A stretch of DNA of 64,000 bases, taken from positions 62,001-126,000 of IMG/VR virus record IMGVR_UViG_3300036790_000408. One strand, given 5' to 3'. The stretch's first letter is position 1, and each line of letters starts with the position of its first letter. Positions 25,268 through 34,138 of the stretch are shown piece after piece. The translations under genes and the position numbers were made by a program. The notes under the pieces were generated by a model. The model saw only the letters and a list, made by a program, of their open reading frames with translations. It searched no databases and had not been told where the DNA came from. The DNA is from a virus.

Positions 25268-26694
25268 AACGCCTATTGCTAGCCGGCGCCGCGGTGCTGT
25301 CGGCATGGGCCGTGCCGGCTCGCGCTCAAATCCCCGGACTGGGGAGCATACCAGGCCTTGGGGGGCTGGGTGGCGGCGCCGGTGGGATTACATGTTCCAA
25401 CTGTTACACCCAGACCAGCGGCACCACCAATGCCGCGACCGAAATTCTGAAAATGATCGCGCAAATCGAGCAGCTCATTCAGATCTTTACCATGCTGTCA
25501 GGCAATACAAGCGTCAACAGTATGGCAACGATCTTGAACAGCACTGCTGTTTTCAATCAGATGGGCAGCTTTGGGAATGTCCCGCTGATGATCCAGGGCG
25601 GCGCTGTAGGGTCGATGGGCGCGAGCTATCTGGCTGCCAATACAATCTTTATGCCGGGCGCCAGCAATATGCCGTACATGAACACGGTCGCTCTGATCGA
25701 GCAGCGCCAAGCGGCCTCCCTGGCTAATGTCCAAGGTATGGCGACATCGATGCTGGTGACCAGCAACACCATCCTGACCGGCTTGATGCAGCTTCAGGTT
25801 CTCATCGACGCTCAACCAAGCAACCAATTGATGGGTGGCATCAATTCCAGGATGTCAGCCTACAACGGCAACATCCAAACACAGCAGTACCAACTCGTGC
25901 AGATGCAGGCCATGGTCAACGCACAGAACCAGGTTTTCGAGCAGCAGCGGCGGCAAGCTGGGTTTTGTTCCTCGGTCAGTTGGTACAATGACCGGCAGTA
26001 CTACTATGGAGCCGGACCCACCGTATCAGGCTCCGGAACCGGTTGCGCCGGGGCCGGTGGCGGCCTGGTGGCGGGTAGCGCTGATTTACCCACGTCGGGC
26101 GCTGGCGGCGGCATCGTTTTGGCCAGCGCTGGGACTGGCGGTATTGGTAGCCTGGGATCACTCGGCACGGTCGGGCTTGCGGGGGGCGCTGGAGCTCTGT
26201 CTCTGGGGTCCACCGGCGCCACAAGCTACGTGCAGGGCGGAACGCCGCTGGCTGGATATGTGACCAACACCCAAGGGCCTCTGGCTGGATACATCTCCCA
26301 GCCCGATACGAGCGGCGCTGCCGGAACAACTGCCAATGCATCCTCAACGCTCCCAACTCCTCCAACTCCCCCGACCGGCACGGTCGATGCCACCGTATCT
26401 GATGGCGGCTGCGTCGAGACGTCAGACGGCAGTGACTGCGGCGGTTTGACCATGGATGACACCGCCAACTTCGACCCGACGGCGCCGGTCTCAGCCCTCC
26501 CGCCAACCGGGCCCAGCGTCGGCGACGCCGTCACTATCCTGCCTGGAGGTGATCCAACCGCCGGGATTTCGACCGACATCACGGTTTTCAATGACCTGCC
26601 GATACCAAAGCCAGCAGATATGGCTGGAATGGCCGTGGTGGCGCTCCTGAAGCCGCGACGAAGAAAGGATGAGCAGTTGAGGATGGCGGCATGA
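25264..26694 (+). CDS. virB5: VirB5-like pilus tip protein with long low-complexity tail
   Basis: The product has 476 residues. A signal peptide (AVPARA-Q) is followed by CSNCYTQ and a helical core (~55-240) like VirB5/TrbJ. From about residue 250 the sequence turns into Gly/Ser/Ala repeats, a Pro/Thr linker (TLPTPPTPPTGT) and an acidic region with DGGCVETSDGSDCGGLTMDD. VirB5 proteins are usually about 200-250 residues, so the C-terminal half is extra. It may be a surface-exposed adhesive extension of the pilus tip. Confidence 0.78.
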   Translation: MKRLLLAGAAVLSAWAVPARAQIPGLGSIPGLGGLGGGAGGITCSNCYTQTSGTTNAATEILKMIAQIEQLIQIFTMLSGNTSVNSMATILNSTAVFNQMGSFGNVPLMIQGGAVGSMGASYLAANTIFMPGASNMPYMNTVALIEQRQAASLANVQGMATSMLVTSNTILTGLMQLQVLIDAQPSNQLMGGINSRMSAYNGNIQTQQYQLVQMQAMVNAQNQVFEQQRRQAGFCSSVSWYNDRQYYYGAGPTVSGSGTGCAGAGGGLVAGSADLPTSGAGGGIVLASAGTGGIGSLGSLGTVGLAGGAGALSLGSTGATSYVQGGTPLAGYVTNTQGPLAGYISQPDTSGAAGTTANASSTLPTPPTPPTGTVDATVSDGGCVETSDGSDCGGLTMDDTANFDPTAPVSALPPTGPSVGDAVTILPGGDPTAGISTDITVFNDLPIPKPADMAGMAVVALLKPRRRKDEQLRMAA

Positions 26695-27029
26695 AAATCC
26701 TTGTGGCCGCAATGGGGTTGCTGGCCACAACCGCGACTTCTGCTGTGGCTGATCCGCCATGGCAAGTTCACCGCGAGCCCGGTCTGATCTGCATGACTAT
26801 GCCCAACAGAGGCGTCGCCATCCATTCCGTGCCGGCCCAGACATCAGACGTCATTGGCTATGCCGACTCGACTGTCTTCATGCCACTGCCGCGGCGCGCT
26901 GGAAACGGCTTCGTCATGATCGAGCGGCCAGATAGGGAACCCGGATGGGTGCCGGAGAAGGGCATGCAGCCCAAGCCCAATTGCACCCCGATGCTCATGT
27001 CGAACGGCGCCATCAACGAAGGGAACTGA
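26691..27029 (+). CDS. Secreted SH3-like small protein in the virB operon
   Basis: The product has 112 residues. It has a clear signal peptide (ending SAVADPP) and a short beta domain (GLICMTMPNRGVAIHSVPA, then EPGWVPEKG), reminiscent of bacterial SH3 domains. It overlaps virB5 (ATGA). No standard VirB protein occupies this slot; a periplasmic accessory role is inferred. Confidence 0.6.
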   Translation: MKILVAAMGLLATTATSAVADPPWQVHREPGLICMTMPNRGVAIHSVPAQTSDVIGYADSTVFMPLPRRAGNGFVMIERPDREPGWVPEKGMQPKPNCTPMLMSNGAINEGN

Positions 27030-27031
27030 CC

Positions 27032-27901
27032 GTGGGTGGCTTCACCTTCTATGAGCAACTCTACAGCGATTACAATTCGGTGCTCACATCCGCGTCGATG
27101 GCCGCTGCCAATCAGTTGATCGGCGGCATAGCGCCTTATCTCCTAGCCGCCTTGGTGCTCGTGGTCATCATCATCGGCGTCATCATGATGCTCGGGAGAT
27201 TGGACCAATCGACCGGCGTGCTGTGGATCGTTCGCACGGTTGCGGTGGCCAATCTTCTGACGTCGGCGATGTACACCCAGTGGGTGATGACCACATTCCT
27301 TACAACAATTCCGGGAGCCATATCGTCGCTGATCGGCGTCACCGGCGTAACCACCCCAGCGGCGACGTTCGATCATCTGCAGGCTGGCGTCGAGAAGATG
27401 ACTGCAACCCTCGACGCCGCGGCTGAATGGTGGGATGTCGGCTCTCAGTTCCGGATCACGGTAGCTTACTACTTCGCCACCGTACCGCTATTTCTCGGCT
27501 TCTGGCTAAGCATTATCACTATGGCATTCGTTTCTGTTGTTGCTCCGCTAGGAGCGGTTCTGCTATTATTCTACCTGTTCAACAACACCAGACACTACGC
27601 CGAAAGGTGGATCGGGAAACTGGTATCGTTGATGATTTTGCAACTGATAATAGCCATCCTGATGAACATCATCCTGACAGAGTTCGGAGTCTTTGCCGCA
27701 CGCATGAACGCCGCCGGCAATCTTGGCGACTTGGCTGAGCGTATCTCTGTCCTATGGGATATGGGCCTCGGCTTCTTCGTTGGGGTTGGCTTCCTCATTG
27801 GTGCACCGATCATTGCCGGCTACATCGGCGGCGGGCAAGTGACTGCCATGGTTGGCATTCCCGCCAGGATGGCCACTCTCGCTCTGGCGAGGCTGAAATG
27901 A
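27032..27901 (+). CDS. virB6: VirB6 polytopic membrane protein
   Basis: The product has 289 residues from GTG 27032, with GAAGGGA upstream; a longer ATG frame overlaps the previous gene and is not needed. There are at least five membrane helices, and the central loop holds the conserved tryptophan pair AAEWWDVG. VirB6 lies in the inner-membrane channel complex. It overlaps the next gene (ATGATG). Confidence 0.88.
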   Translation: MGGFTFYEQLYSDYNSVLTSASMAAANQLIGGIAPYLLAALVLVVIIIGVIMMLGRLDQSTGVLWIVRTVAVANLLTSAMYTQWVMTTFLTTIPGAISSLIGVTGVTTPAATFDHLQAGVEKMTATLDAAAEWWDVGSQFRITVAYYFATVPLFLGFWLSIITMAFVSVVAPLGAVLLLFYLFNNTRHYAERWIGKLVSLMILQLIIAILMNIILTEFGVFAARMNAAGNLGDLAERISVLWDMGLGFFVGVGFLIGAPIIAGYIGGGQVTAMVGIPARMATLALARLK

Positions 27902-28122
27902 TGCATCCGGTGGCTGAATTCTTTCTGCGCGGATTATGGAACTTTGCCAGGGCGGTGCTGCTGTTTTGCACCTTCCTGGCCAAGCCGGTCGCGCTCGTGT
28001 TCGCCTTGATCGCCCTCAAGGCGGCAACCCATGGTCAACCGCTTCTGCTCATCGTCTGCATCGTCATCGGAGCCTTACTCTTCGCAGTAAGAGACTGGAT
28101 CCGGTTCTCTCGCTGGAACTAA
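27898..28122 (+). CDS. Small membrane protein in the virB operon
   Basis: The product has 74 residues. The start ATG overlaps the virB6 stop; a second ATG follows directly. Two membrane helices (ARAVLLFCTFLAKPVALVFALIAL and LLLIVCIVIGALLFAVRDW) are present. It is an extra component with no Agrobacterium counterpart; function is unknown. Confidence 0.62.
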   Translation: MMHPVAEFFLRGLWNFARAVLLFCTFLAKPVALVFALIALKAATHGQPLLLIVCIVIGALLFAVRDWIRFSRWN

Positions 28123-28136
28123 AGGAAAGAAACTAC

Positions 28137-28310
28137 ATGTCAACTACAGCAAAAATTTCTATCGCTATGGTCCTCCTGGTGCTCGCCGGATGCAGCGGCG
28201 AGACGCCACCACCATCATGCAAGGGGCCGTGGACCAGCTTTCCGCAGCCAATGCCAAGTATCGACGGGGCGCCGCCAGCGCCCGAACGACAAACCATGGT
28301 ACAACACTGA
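28137..28310 (+). CDS. virB7: VirB7-like lipoprotein
   Basis: The product has 57 residues. It has a lipoprotein signal with lipobox LAGC (Cys19) and a short Pro-rich mature part with one more cysteine (PPPSCKGPW). The ribosome-binding site AAAGGAAAG lies ~7 bases upstream. Position before virB8 matches VirB7, which anchors the outer-membrane core with VirB9 and VirB10. The stop overlaps the virB8 start (TGATG). Confidence 0.8.
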   Translation: MSTTAKISIAMVLLVLAGCSGETPPPSCKGPWTSFPQPMPSIDGAPPAPERQTMVQH

Positions 28311-29047
28311 TGTGGAACCCGTTCAAACGCACCATCGTGCTCCCGCAGGCGCAAGCGATCACCAGGACACCGCTGACCCGGCAGGAGCAGCAAGTGCGCA
28401 CTATGGTCGCGCGGGAAATGAAAAGAAATCTCCGCACGCGACAGGGATTACTGCTGGTCTGCGTCGTCTCCATGGCCACGAACACCGCGCTGGCTATCGC
28501 CCTGGCCGGCACGGTGCCGCTGATCCGCATCGTGCCCATGCTGCTGCAAACCAGGAAGGATGGATCGACCCGCGTTGAGCCCGTGATGTCGATGATGTCG
28601 GTCGAGGACGCGCAGGATCCGGTCAAGCGCGCAACCATGTGGCAGTACGTGGAATGGCGGGAAGGGTTCACCCGCGACACGGCCAAGTTCCGCTTCGACT
28701 TCGTCGTGGCGCTCAGCGCCGGCGATGTCGGTGAGGCTTACTCAAAATGGTATGCCTATACCAACCCAGAAAGCCCGCAGGCAAAGTACTCCAAAAACAA
28801 CGGCACAGTCACCATCACATACGACACGTCTGATTATTCGTCTGATCCGAACATCTTCGTGGTGAACTTCTATCGTGAAGTGCATGTGCCGGGACAATTG
28901 CCCTCCAGGTCTCACTGGTCTGCCTCCATCCACTACAAGCTGATGCAAGCCATCCCAGCGATCGAACGCGGCACCATCAACCCAAGCGCTCTCAAGGTCA
29001 CCGACTACGTGCTGACCGAGACGGATGATCCAGGAACCAAGTCATGA
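28310..29047 (+). CDS. virB8: VirB8 inner-membrane assembly factor
   Basis: The product has 245 residues: a short cytoplasmic N-terminus, one membrane helix (~45-68) and a periplasmic NTF2-like domain with VEWREGFTRDTAKFRFDFV and SKNNGTVTITYDT. The start is ATG 28310 overlapping the virB7 stop. An upstream in-frame ATG inside virB7 is rejected. Confidence 0.9.
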   Translation: MWNPFKRTIVLPQAQAITRTPLTRQEQQVRTMVAREMKRNLRTRQGLLLVCVVSMATNTALAIALAGTVPLIRIVPMLLQTRKDGSTRVEPVMSMMSVEDAQDPVKRATMWQYVEWREGFTRDTAKFRFDFVVALSAGDVGEAYSKWYAYTNPESPQAKYSKNNGTVTITYDTSDYSSDPNIFVVNFYREVHVPGQLPSRSHWSASIHYKLMQAIPAIERGTINPSALKVTDYVLTETDDPGTKS

Positions 29048-29946
29048 GGAAGCTTCTGCTTGCCGGCGCAGCGCTCGCCGCCCTGTCATCATCTGCCTTA
29101 GCGGCCACGGAATGCAAGCCGACCAAGGAAGACAGCCGGGTATGCACCGTGCCCTACAACCCCAATCAGGTCGTCTCGATCTGGGGCACGGTGCGTTCCG
29201 TCGTGGTCGTCGAATTCGGCAAGACCGAACAGATAACCCACGTCTCGGCGGGGGATATCGATGCCCTGAAGCCAGAAAACATGGGTAGCAATGTTTTGTC
29301 TCTCAGGCCAGTGCCGACAATCACGGTGGCTCAGCAAATACAGCCAGTCGCCGTAACAACGTCGCTGCCGGACGGCAGTAATCGCCTCTACATGATCGAG
29401 TTCAATGAACGTCCAGGCGGCTCCATCCTGCCTGGCACCAATGGCGCTCAATTTCTGGTCCGCTTCACCTACCCAGGCGACGTTGCGGCCGCGGCGGCAG
29501 AAGCGTGGCGGGTGAAGGAGCGTGCCAAGATCGAGCATGAGATGGAGGCCAAGCTCGGCACCATCGGGCGCGGCAGCATATCCGGCCAGAACGGATACGC
29601 CTGCGACTATATCTACCAGACCGATCCCAAGCATCACCCAGTCTTCGTGCCAACTCGGGTGTGCGATGACGGGCAAAAAACCTACATCCTGTTCCCCGGC
29701 AACACGCCGCTTCCGGCTATCAGCGTCGATGGACCGGACGGTCAACCGATGATCACCGATGGATCGTTTGACAGCATCGGCTCGTACTACGTCATCAACC
29801 GGGTGGTGCGGCATATCTATCTGCGCTCAGGCGACCTCGTGGTGTGCGTCTGGAAACAGAGCGAGCCCAACCCTGCGGGCTTCAATCCAGGGACGAATAC
29901 CTCAGTGCGCGGCGTCGAACGCACGATCAAGGGATCGGATCAATGA
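29044..29946 (+). CDS. virB9: VirB9 outer-membrane core protein
   Basis: The product has 300 residues. A signal peptide (SSSALAA) is followed by the N-terminal beta domain (VPYNPNQVVSIWGTVRSVVV) and a C-terminal VirB7/10-binding domain (ACDYIYQTD, VWKQSEPNPAGFNPGTNT). It overlaps both neighbours by four bases. It forms the ring of the core complex with VirB7 and VirB10. Confidence 0.9.
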   Translation: MRKLLLAGAALAALSSSALAATECKPTKEDSRVCTVPYNPNQVVSIWGTVRSVVVVEFGKTEQITHVSAGDIDALKPENMGSNVLSLRPVPTITVAQQIQPVAVTTSLPDGSNRLYMIEFNERPGGSILPGTNGAQFLVRFTYPGDVAAAAAEAWRVKERAKIEHEMEAKLGTIGRGSISGQNGYACDYIYQTDPKHHPVFVPTRVCDDGQKTYILFPGNTPLPAISVDGPDGQPMITDGSFDSIGSYYVINRVVRHIYLRSGDLVVCVWKQSEPNPAGFNPGTNTSVRGVERTIKGSDQ

Positions 29947-30986
29947 GCGGGATGCAGGATGATGGTATCGGCGCAGCAAAATCTCCGCCGGGGCCATGGA
30001 AGTACATCTTCATCGCCTTTCTGTGCTTCTGCGCCGTGGCATTTATCTTCTGGCTATTCAAATCCAGCGGTTACCTGCATCAGCACGCCGAGAAGCCAAT
30101 TCAGTCGACCGACGTCGCTCACGCTGATGCTTACCAGGGCCCTCCAGACCTTAAGGAAAATGCTGCATTCAGGGCCAGCGTGCCGCCAACGCCAAGGCCG
30201 CAGCCGCCACCACCGATCGACGAGTCCTCAGTGTGGGCTGGCAAGACCGTGTGGAGCCCGCAGGGGCTACAGCAATCACTTCAGCCGCCGGGTGCCACAC
30301 CACAGGAGAACCCTCAGGCACAAGGCGGCGGCGCCGGTCAGGGCGATAGCCTGCTGCACGGCACCACCGTCGCCTACAAGATCCCGCACCCGATGTTCAC
30401 CGTCCCCGAGGGGAAGGTCATATCGTGCAAGCAGATCACCAAGCTGAGCACCGCCTCGGGTGGCAATGTTCTGGTCACCGCCATTGTCGACGAGGATGTC
30501 TGGGGAATTGGCAATCAGGTTATCCTGATGAACAAGGGCACCGAGGTCATCGGCGAGGTTGCTCATGGGATGATCAATGGGCTGGATCGCCTGCAGGTGG
30601 TCTGGCGGCGCGGACGCACGCCGCCGCCCTACAACATCCGCTTCACGCTCGACGCGCCGGCCGCCGGGCCACTTGGCGAGGGCGGGCTGGACGGCGATAT
30701 CAACCGCCACGAATGGCAGAAAATTAAGGGTGTGTTGCTGTTTACCCTGCTCGACTGGGGCGGCGCCATCGCTCAGTCGGCCTTGGCCGCGCGCGGCACA
30801 ACCAGCATCAACCTAGGGAGCACCAATACCCAATCCACCGCGGAAGCTGCAGGGACGATCCTGCTACAATCGATGATCAATATTCCCGACACGATCACTC
30901 GCAACCAAGGAAAATCCTGCTCGATCTTCATGGCAGGCGATGTGGATTTCTCCAACGTCTATGGATTGAAGGAAGTAAGAAAATGA
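29943..30986 (+). CDS. virB10: VirB10 core protein
   Basis: The product has 347 residues. It has a membrane helix near residues 19-38, a Pro-rich periplasmic linker (RPQPPPPIDESS), then the beta-barrel domain (GTTVAYKIPHPMFTVPEGKV, AHGMINGLDRLQVVWRRG) and a C-terminal SIFMAGDVDFS. It spans from inner to outer membrane and gates the channel. The start overlaps the virB9 stop (ATGA). Confidence 0.92.
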   Translation: MSGMQDDGIGAAKSPPGPWKYIFIAFLCFCAVAFIFWLFKSSGYLHQHAEKPIQSTDVAHADAYQGPPDLKENAAFRASVPPTPRPQPPPPIDESSVWAGKTVWSPQGLQQSLQPPGATPQENPQAQGGGAGQGDSLLHGTTVAYKIPHPMFTVPEGKVISCKQITKLSTASGGNVLVTAIVDEDVWGIGNQVILMNKGTEVIGEVAHGMINGLDRLQVVWRRGRTPPPYNIRFTLDAPAAGPLGEGGLDGDINRHEWQKIKGVLLFTLLDWGGAIAQSALAARGTTSINLGSTNTQSTAEAAGTILLQSMINIPDTITRNQGKSCSIFMAGDVDFSNVYGLKEVRK

Positions 30987-31225
30987 GCATGTCAGACAAC
31001 TATAAGCAGAACCCGACCATCAGTGCCCGTTGGTCCGACCTTAGGCATGGGCGCATCCACCTCTCGAAGTGGGAGTTGGTGATCGCCTTCGTGCTCACCC
31101 TGCTCCTATTCGTGAACCTGTTCTTTAATCAGGGGATCGGATCCCTGATCTTCTTCATCATCATGGGAACCGCCACAATGATGGCGTGGAAAACCCGACG
31201 TGATGCCCGCAAGGGCACGCAGTGA
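30983..31225 (+). CDS. Small membrane protein between virB10 and virB11
   Basis: The product has 80 residues with two close membrane helices (LVIAFVLTLLLFVNLFF and IGSLIFFIIMGTATMM) and charged ends. It is coupled by overlaps to virB10 and virB11. It is an additional inner-membrane component, function unknown. Confidence 0.62.
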   Translation: MSMSDNYKQNPTISARWSDLRHGRIHLSKWELVIAFVLTLLLFVNLFFNQGIGSLIFFIIMGTATMMAWKTRRDARKGTQ

Positions 31226-32271
31226 CCACGGCCACACTACAGCTCCAGCATATGTTGGAGCCCTTCTTTCCGTTGCTTGCCGACGGCACAGAAGACATCG
31301 CGATCAACCGCCCAAGAGAGGCCTGGGTGCGTCGCTACGGCGTCTGGACACCGTTCGACGTACCGGACATGGACTATGACACTCTGCTGGACATGACGAT
31401 CATGGCGGCGTCGATTTCTCAGCAGGAAACCAACGCACGCAACCCGCTCTTGTTCACGGACATCCCGATGGACAAGGGACCAGCATTGCGGCTGATGGCC
31501 ATTCAACCGCCGGCGGTCGAGGGCGGCCTTATGTCCTGGACCCTCCGCCAACCTAGCGGCAAAGTCCACCCGATCGAGACGATGACCAAGCGCTACAAGA
31601 CAGACCGCTGGAACAAGTGGGAGCGCAGGAAGGAGAACAAGAACCACGACGCAGCCTTGGCGCTCTACGACGCTGGGGAGTTGACAGCATTTTTGACCCA
31701 CCTGGTGCAGCAGCGGTACAACATCATCTGCTGCGGCGCGACCGGCGCCGGCAAGACCGAGGCCGGGAACACGATCCTCTCGGCCATCCCTGATAGCGAC
31801 CGAATCATCACCATCGAGAACACCAGGGAGTACCGGCTGAAACAGCCAAACTGCCTGCATCTGCTCTACTCGCAGGGCGGTATGGGCGTCGCCGATGTCT
31901 CCCAGGCCGACCTGCAGCGCGCCAGCCTACGGTGCCGGCCAACCCGCGTGCTGGTACAGGAGATTTTGGACGCCGACGCAGCGGCCACCTACATCATGGA
32001 AGTGGTCTCGGGTCACCCTGGCTCGATCACCACCATCCACGGCGAGAACCCGTCCCAGGCGTTCAAGCGTCTCTTCGGCATGGTCATGGCATCGGCCGGT
32101 GGGGCCGCGCAGCAGGTCGAGAATGTCCTCTCGATGCTGGAGAGTACGGTGGACTGCATCATCCCATTCCGCAACGACGCCTCGGTGTTCTCGGTCGGTG
32201 AGGTATTCTTCGCTCCGGCCGCACGCCGCCGCGGAGAAATGCTCCGCTCCCTGCTGACGGACGTCGATTGA
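31222..32271 (+). CDS. virB11: VirB11 traffic ATPase
   Basis: The product has 349 residues with a GTG start overlapping the previous stop (GTGA). Walker A GATGAGKT is at residues 172-179, followed by an Asp box-like IITIENTREYRL, SLRCRPTRVLVQEI and a His box GHPGSITTIHGENP. It is a hexameric ATPase that switches between pilus building and DNA transfer. A charged insert (KRYKTDRWNKWERRKENKNH) precedes the ATPase core. Confidence 0.93.
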   Translation: MTTATLQLQHMLEPFFPLLADGTEDIAINRPREAWVRRYGVWTPFDVPDMDYDTLLDMTIMAASISQQETNARNPLLFTDIPMDKGPALRLMAIQPPAVEGGLMSWTLRQPSGKVHPIETMTKRYKTDRWNKWERRKENKNHDAALALYDAGELTAFLTHLVQQRYNIICCGATGAGKTEAGNTILSAIPDSDRIITIENTREYRLKQPNCLHLLYSQGGMGVADVSQADLQRASLRCRPTRVLVQEILDADAAATYIMEVVSGHPGSITTIHGENPSQAFKRLFGMVMASAGGAAQQVENVLSMLESTVDCIIPFRNDASVFSVGEVFFAPAARRRGEMLRSLLTDVD

Positions 32272-32669
32272 TCCGCCGGTTGCCGTGGACGCTGCGGGCC
32301 ACCCTGGTCTTCGCAGCGTGCATCCTGACCTTCGTCCTATGGACTGGGGCAGCGTCAGTTCTCTTCATCAACCTCATGAAATTCGGGAGATACTATCCGT
32401 ATGACTATCCGCCGACTTATTGGCAGTGGTGGGCCTACTTACTCGACCCAGAGTGGCCTCCCAGCATCAACAAGTGGCTCGCCCTCTCCGGACTCGTGCC
32501 GCTATTCCCTCCGGGTGCCTTCCTTGCGCGCCGGCTACTTGATCGCCGGTCCGTATCGTATTCTGCCACAGGCCCCCGACCACTCTACGGCGAAAGTCAT
32601 CCAGCCACTCGATCCGAAATGCAGAGCGGCGGCATCATCTGGAAAAAGAAACTACCGGGGCAACGATAA
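32268..32669 (+). CDS. VirD4 N-terminal membrane part, encoded as a separate gene
   Basis: The product has 133 residues with a TTG start inside the virB11 stop. It has two membrane helices (ATLVFAACILTFVLWTGAA and LALSGLVPLFPPGAFLA), then GPRPLYGESHPATRSEMQSG, which matches the short segment that follows the membrane part in normal VirD4/TraG coupling proteins. The gene ends TAATG, the ATG being the start of the ATPase gene. A slip of -1 at AAAAAG (32643-32648) would also join the two frames. Confidence 0.7.
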   Translation: MIRRLPWTLRATLVFAACILTFVLWTGAASVLFINLMKFGRYYPYDYPPTYWQWWAYLLDPEWPPSINKWLALSGLVPLFPPGAFLARRLLDRRSVSYSATGPRPLYGESHPATRSEMQSGGIIWKKKLPGQR

Positions 32670-34105
32670 TGTGGGCTGGCGATGTCATCATCGGGCGCGA
32701 CGAAAACAGCGAATACGGCACCCTGCCTGGGCACGAGCACGTCGCCCTCTACGCCAAGACCCGGAGCGGGAAGACCACCAGCAGCGTCATCCCGAACGCT
32801 TTCAATTTCCCCGGCTCCATGGTCGTGCTCGATGTGCGGCGCGAAATTTTCGCGGCCACAGCCGGCCATAGAGCCTTCAACATGGGGCAGGAGGTCTACC
32901 TTCTTGATCCGGCATCACCGAACGGTCGGTCTCACCGGTGGAACCCGCTCGACATTGTCGACCGTACGTCGGTGGAGAGGTTTGACCAGATATCCCGTAT
33001 CGCCCTGATGATGTTCCCAGATCACACCGGCTCCAGCGGCACCACGAACACCGATAAGTTCTGGGATCCGGCCGGGCGCTCCGCGTACACGGCGGTTGCC
33101 GCACTGATCGCCGAGACACCCGAGTGGCAACTGAACCACGCTATGATCCTTCGGATGTTCTCCGGCGCCGGGTTGGATATGGTCATCGAGGCGGTCAATG
33201 CCCGCCGGGCCCAGAGCGCCAAACCACCCTACAGCCAGAATGTGATCGACGGTCTGTCCGGGTACATGTCAGGCGACACTCAGCTTGTGGACGGCATCCG
33301 AAAGACTGTGGAGGTCAAGCTTCAGGCATGGTTCAACCACAAGATTGCTGCGGCGACATCAGGCAGCGACTTCGACCTGCGCGACCTGCGCCGACGCCCC
33401 ATGACCGTCTATGTCGGCATCTCCCCCGGCAATATGGCGCGCTGGAGGAGCTACCTCGCCCTCTTTTTCGAACAACTCGTCAACCTGAATACCGACGTCA
33501 CTCCGCAGGAAGATCCGACTCTCCAAATCCCCCTACTGGTGATGATGGATGAGTTCGCCCGGCTAGGCCGGATGCAGACCATCGCCGAGGCCGCCCAGTA
33601 CGCCGCCGGTTATGGGGTTCGGTTCTTCTACGTGATCCAGAACAAGCGACAGTTGGAAGCGATCTATGGCGACGCCGCCAGCGCTGACATCTTCGACAAC
33701 ACCGGGGCTGAGATCGTTTTCGGCACCAATGACCTGAAAACCACTGAGGAAGTCAGCCGGCGCTTTGGTGACGACACGGTCAATATCCGCACCCAAAACA
33801 GACCTAGGTATTTCTCCTGGGCCAACTGGAAAAAGCAAACCGAGGCTGAGCACCCCCACCGCCGCCCCTATCTGCTACCACAGGAGGTCGCCCGACTGCC
33901 GCGGAACAAGCAAATCGTCCTGCGCGCCGGCATGCAGGGGTCCATCACCGACCGCATTCCATGGTTCGAGGATCCGGCCATGCGCCGCCTCAAGCTTGAT
34001 CCGCCCCAGATCCCGATCCTGGATTGGAAGATCGATCCGGACGATGGGAAAACTAAGCTGATCAAACCAAAACCAAGAGACGCCCAGACCGAGACCAAAG
34101 GATAG
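32669..34105 (+). CDS. virD4: VirD4 coupling ATPase lacking its membrane anchor
   Basis: The product has 478 residues, starting MWAGDVIIGRDE. Walker A YAKTRSGKTTS and Walker B LLVMMDEFARLGRM are clear, with VIQNKRQLEAIYG and TGAEIVFGTNDLKTTEEVS as in T4SS coupling proteins. It would bring the relaxase-DNA complex to the VirB channel. Normal VirD4 has its membrane helices in the same chain; here they are in the preceding gene, so the two products must assemble or be fused by frameshift. Confidence 0.9.
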   Translation: MWAGDVIIGRDENSEYGTLPGHEHVALYAKTRSGKTTSSVIPNAFNFPGSMVVLDVRREIFAATAGHRAFNMGQEVYLLDPASPNGRSHRWNPLDIVDRTSVERFDQISRIALMMFPDHTGSSGTTNTDKFWDPAGRSAYTAVAALIAETPEWQLNHAMILRMFSGAGLDMVIEAVNARRAQSAKPPYSQNVIDGLSGYMSGDTQLVDGIRKTVEVKLQAWFNHKIAAATSGSDFDLRDLRRRPMTVYVGISPGNMARWRSYLALFFEQLVNLNTDVTPQEDPTLQIPLLVMMDEFARLGRMQTIAEAAQYAAGYGVRFFYVIQNKRQLEAIYGDAASADIFDNTGAEIVFGTNDLKTTEEVSRRFGDDTVNIRTQNRPRYFSWANWKKQTEAEHPHRRPYLLPQEVARLPRNKQIVLRAGMQGSITDRIPWFEDPAMRRLKLDPPQIPILDWKIDPDDGKTKLIKPKPRDAQTETKG

Positions 34106-34138
34106 TCAGACTCGGAAGCGTCTCGATATCATCGGCGG

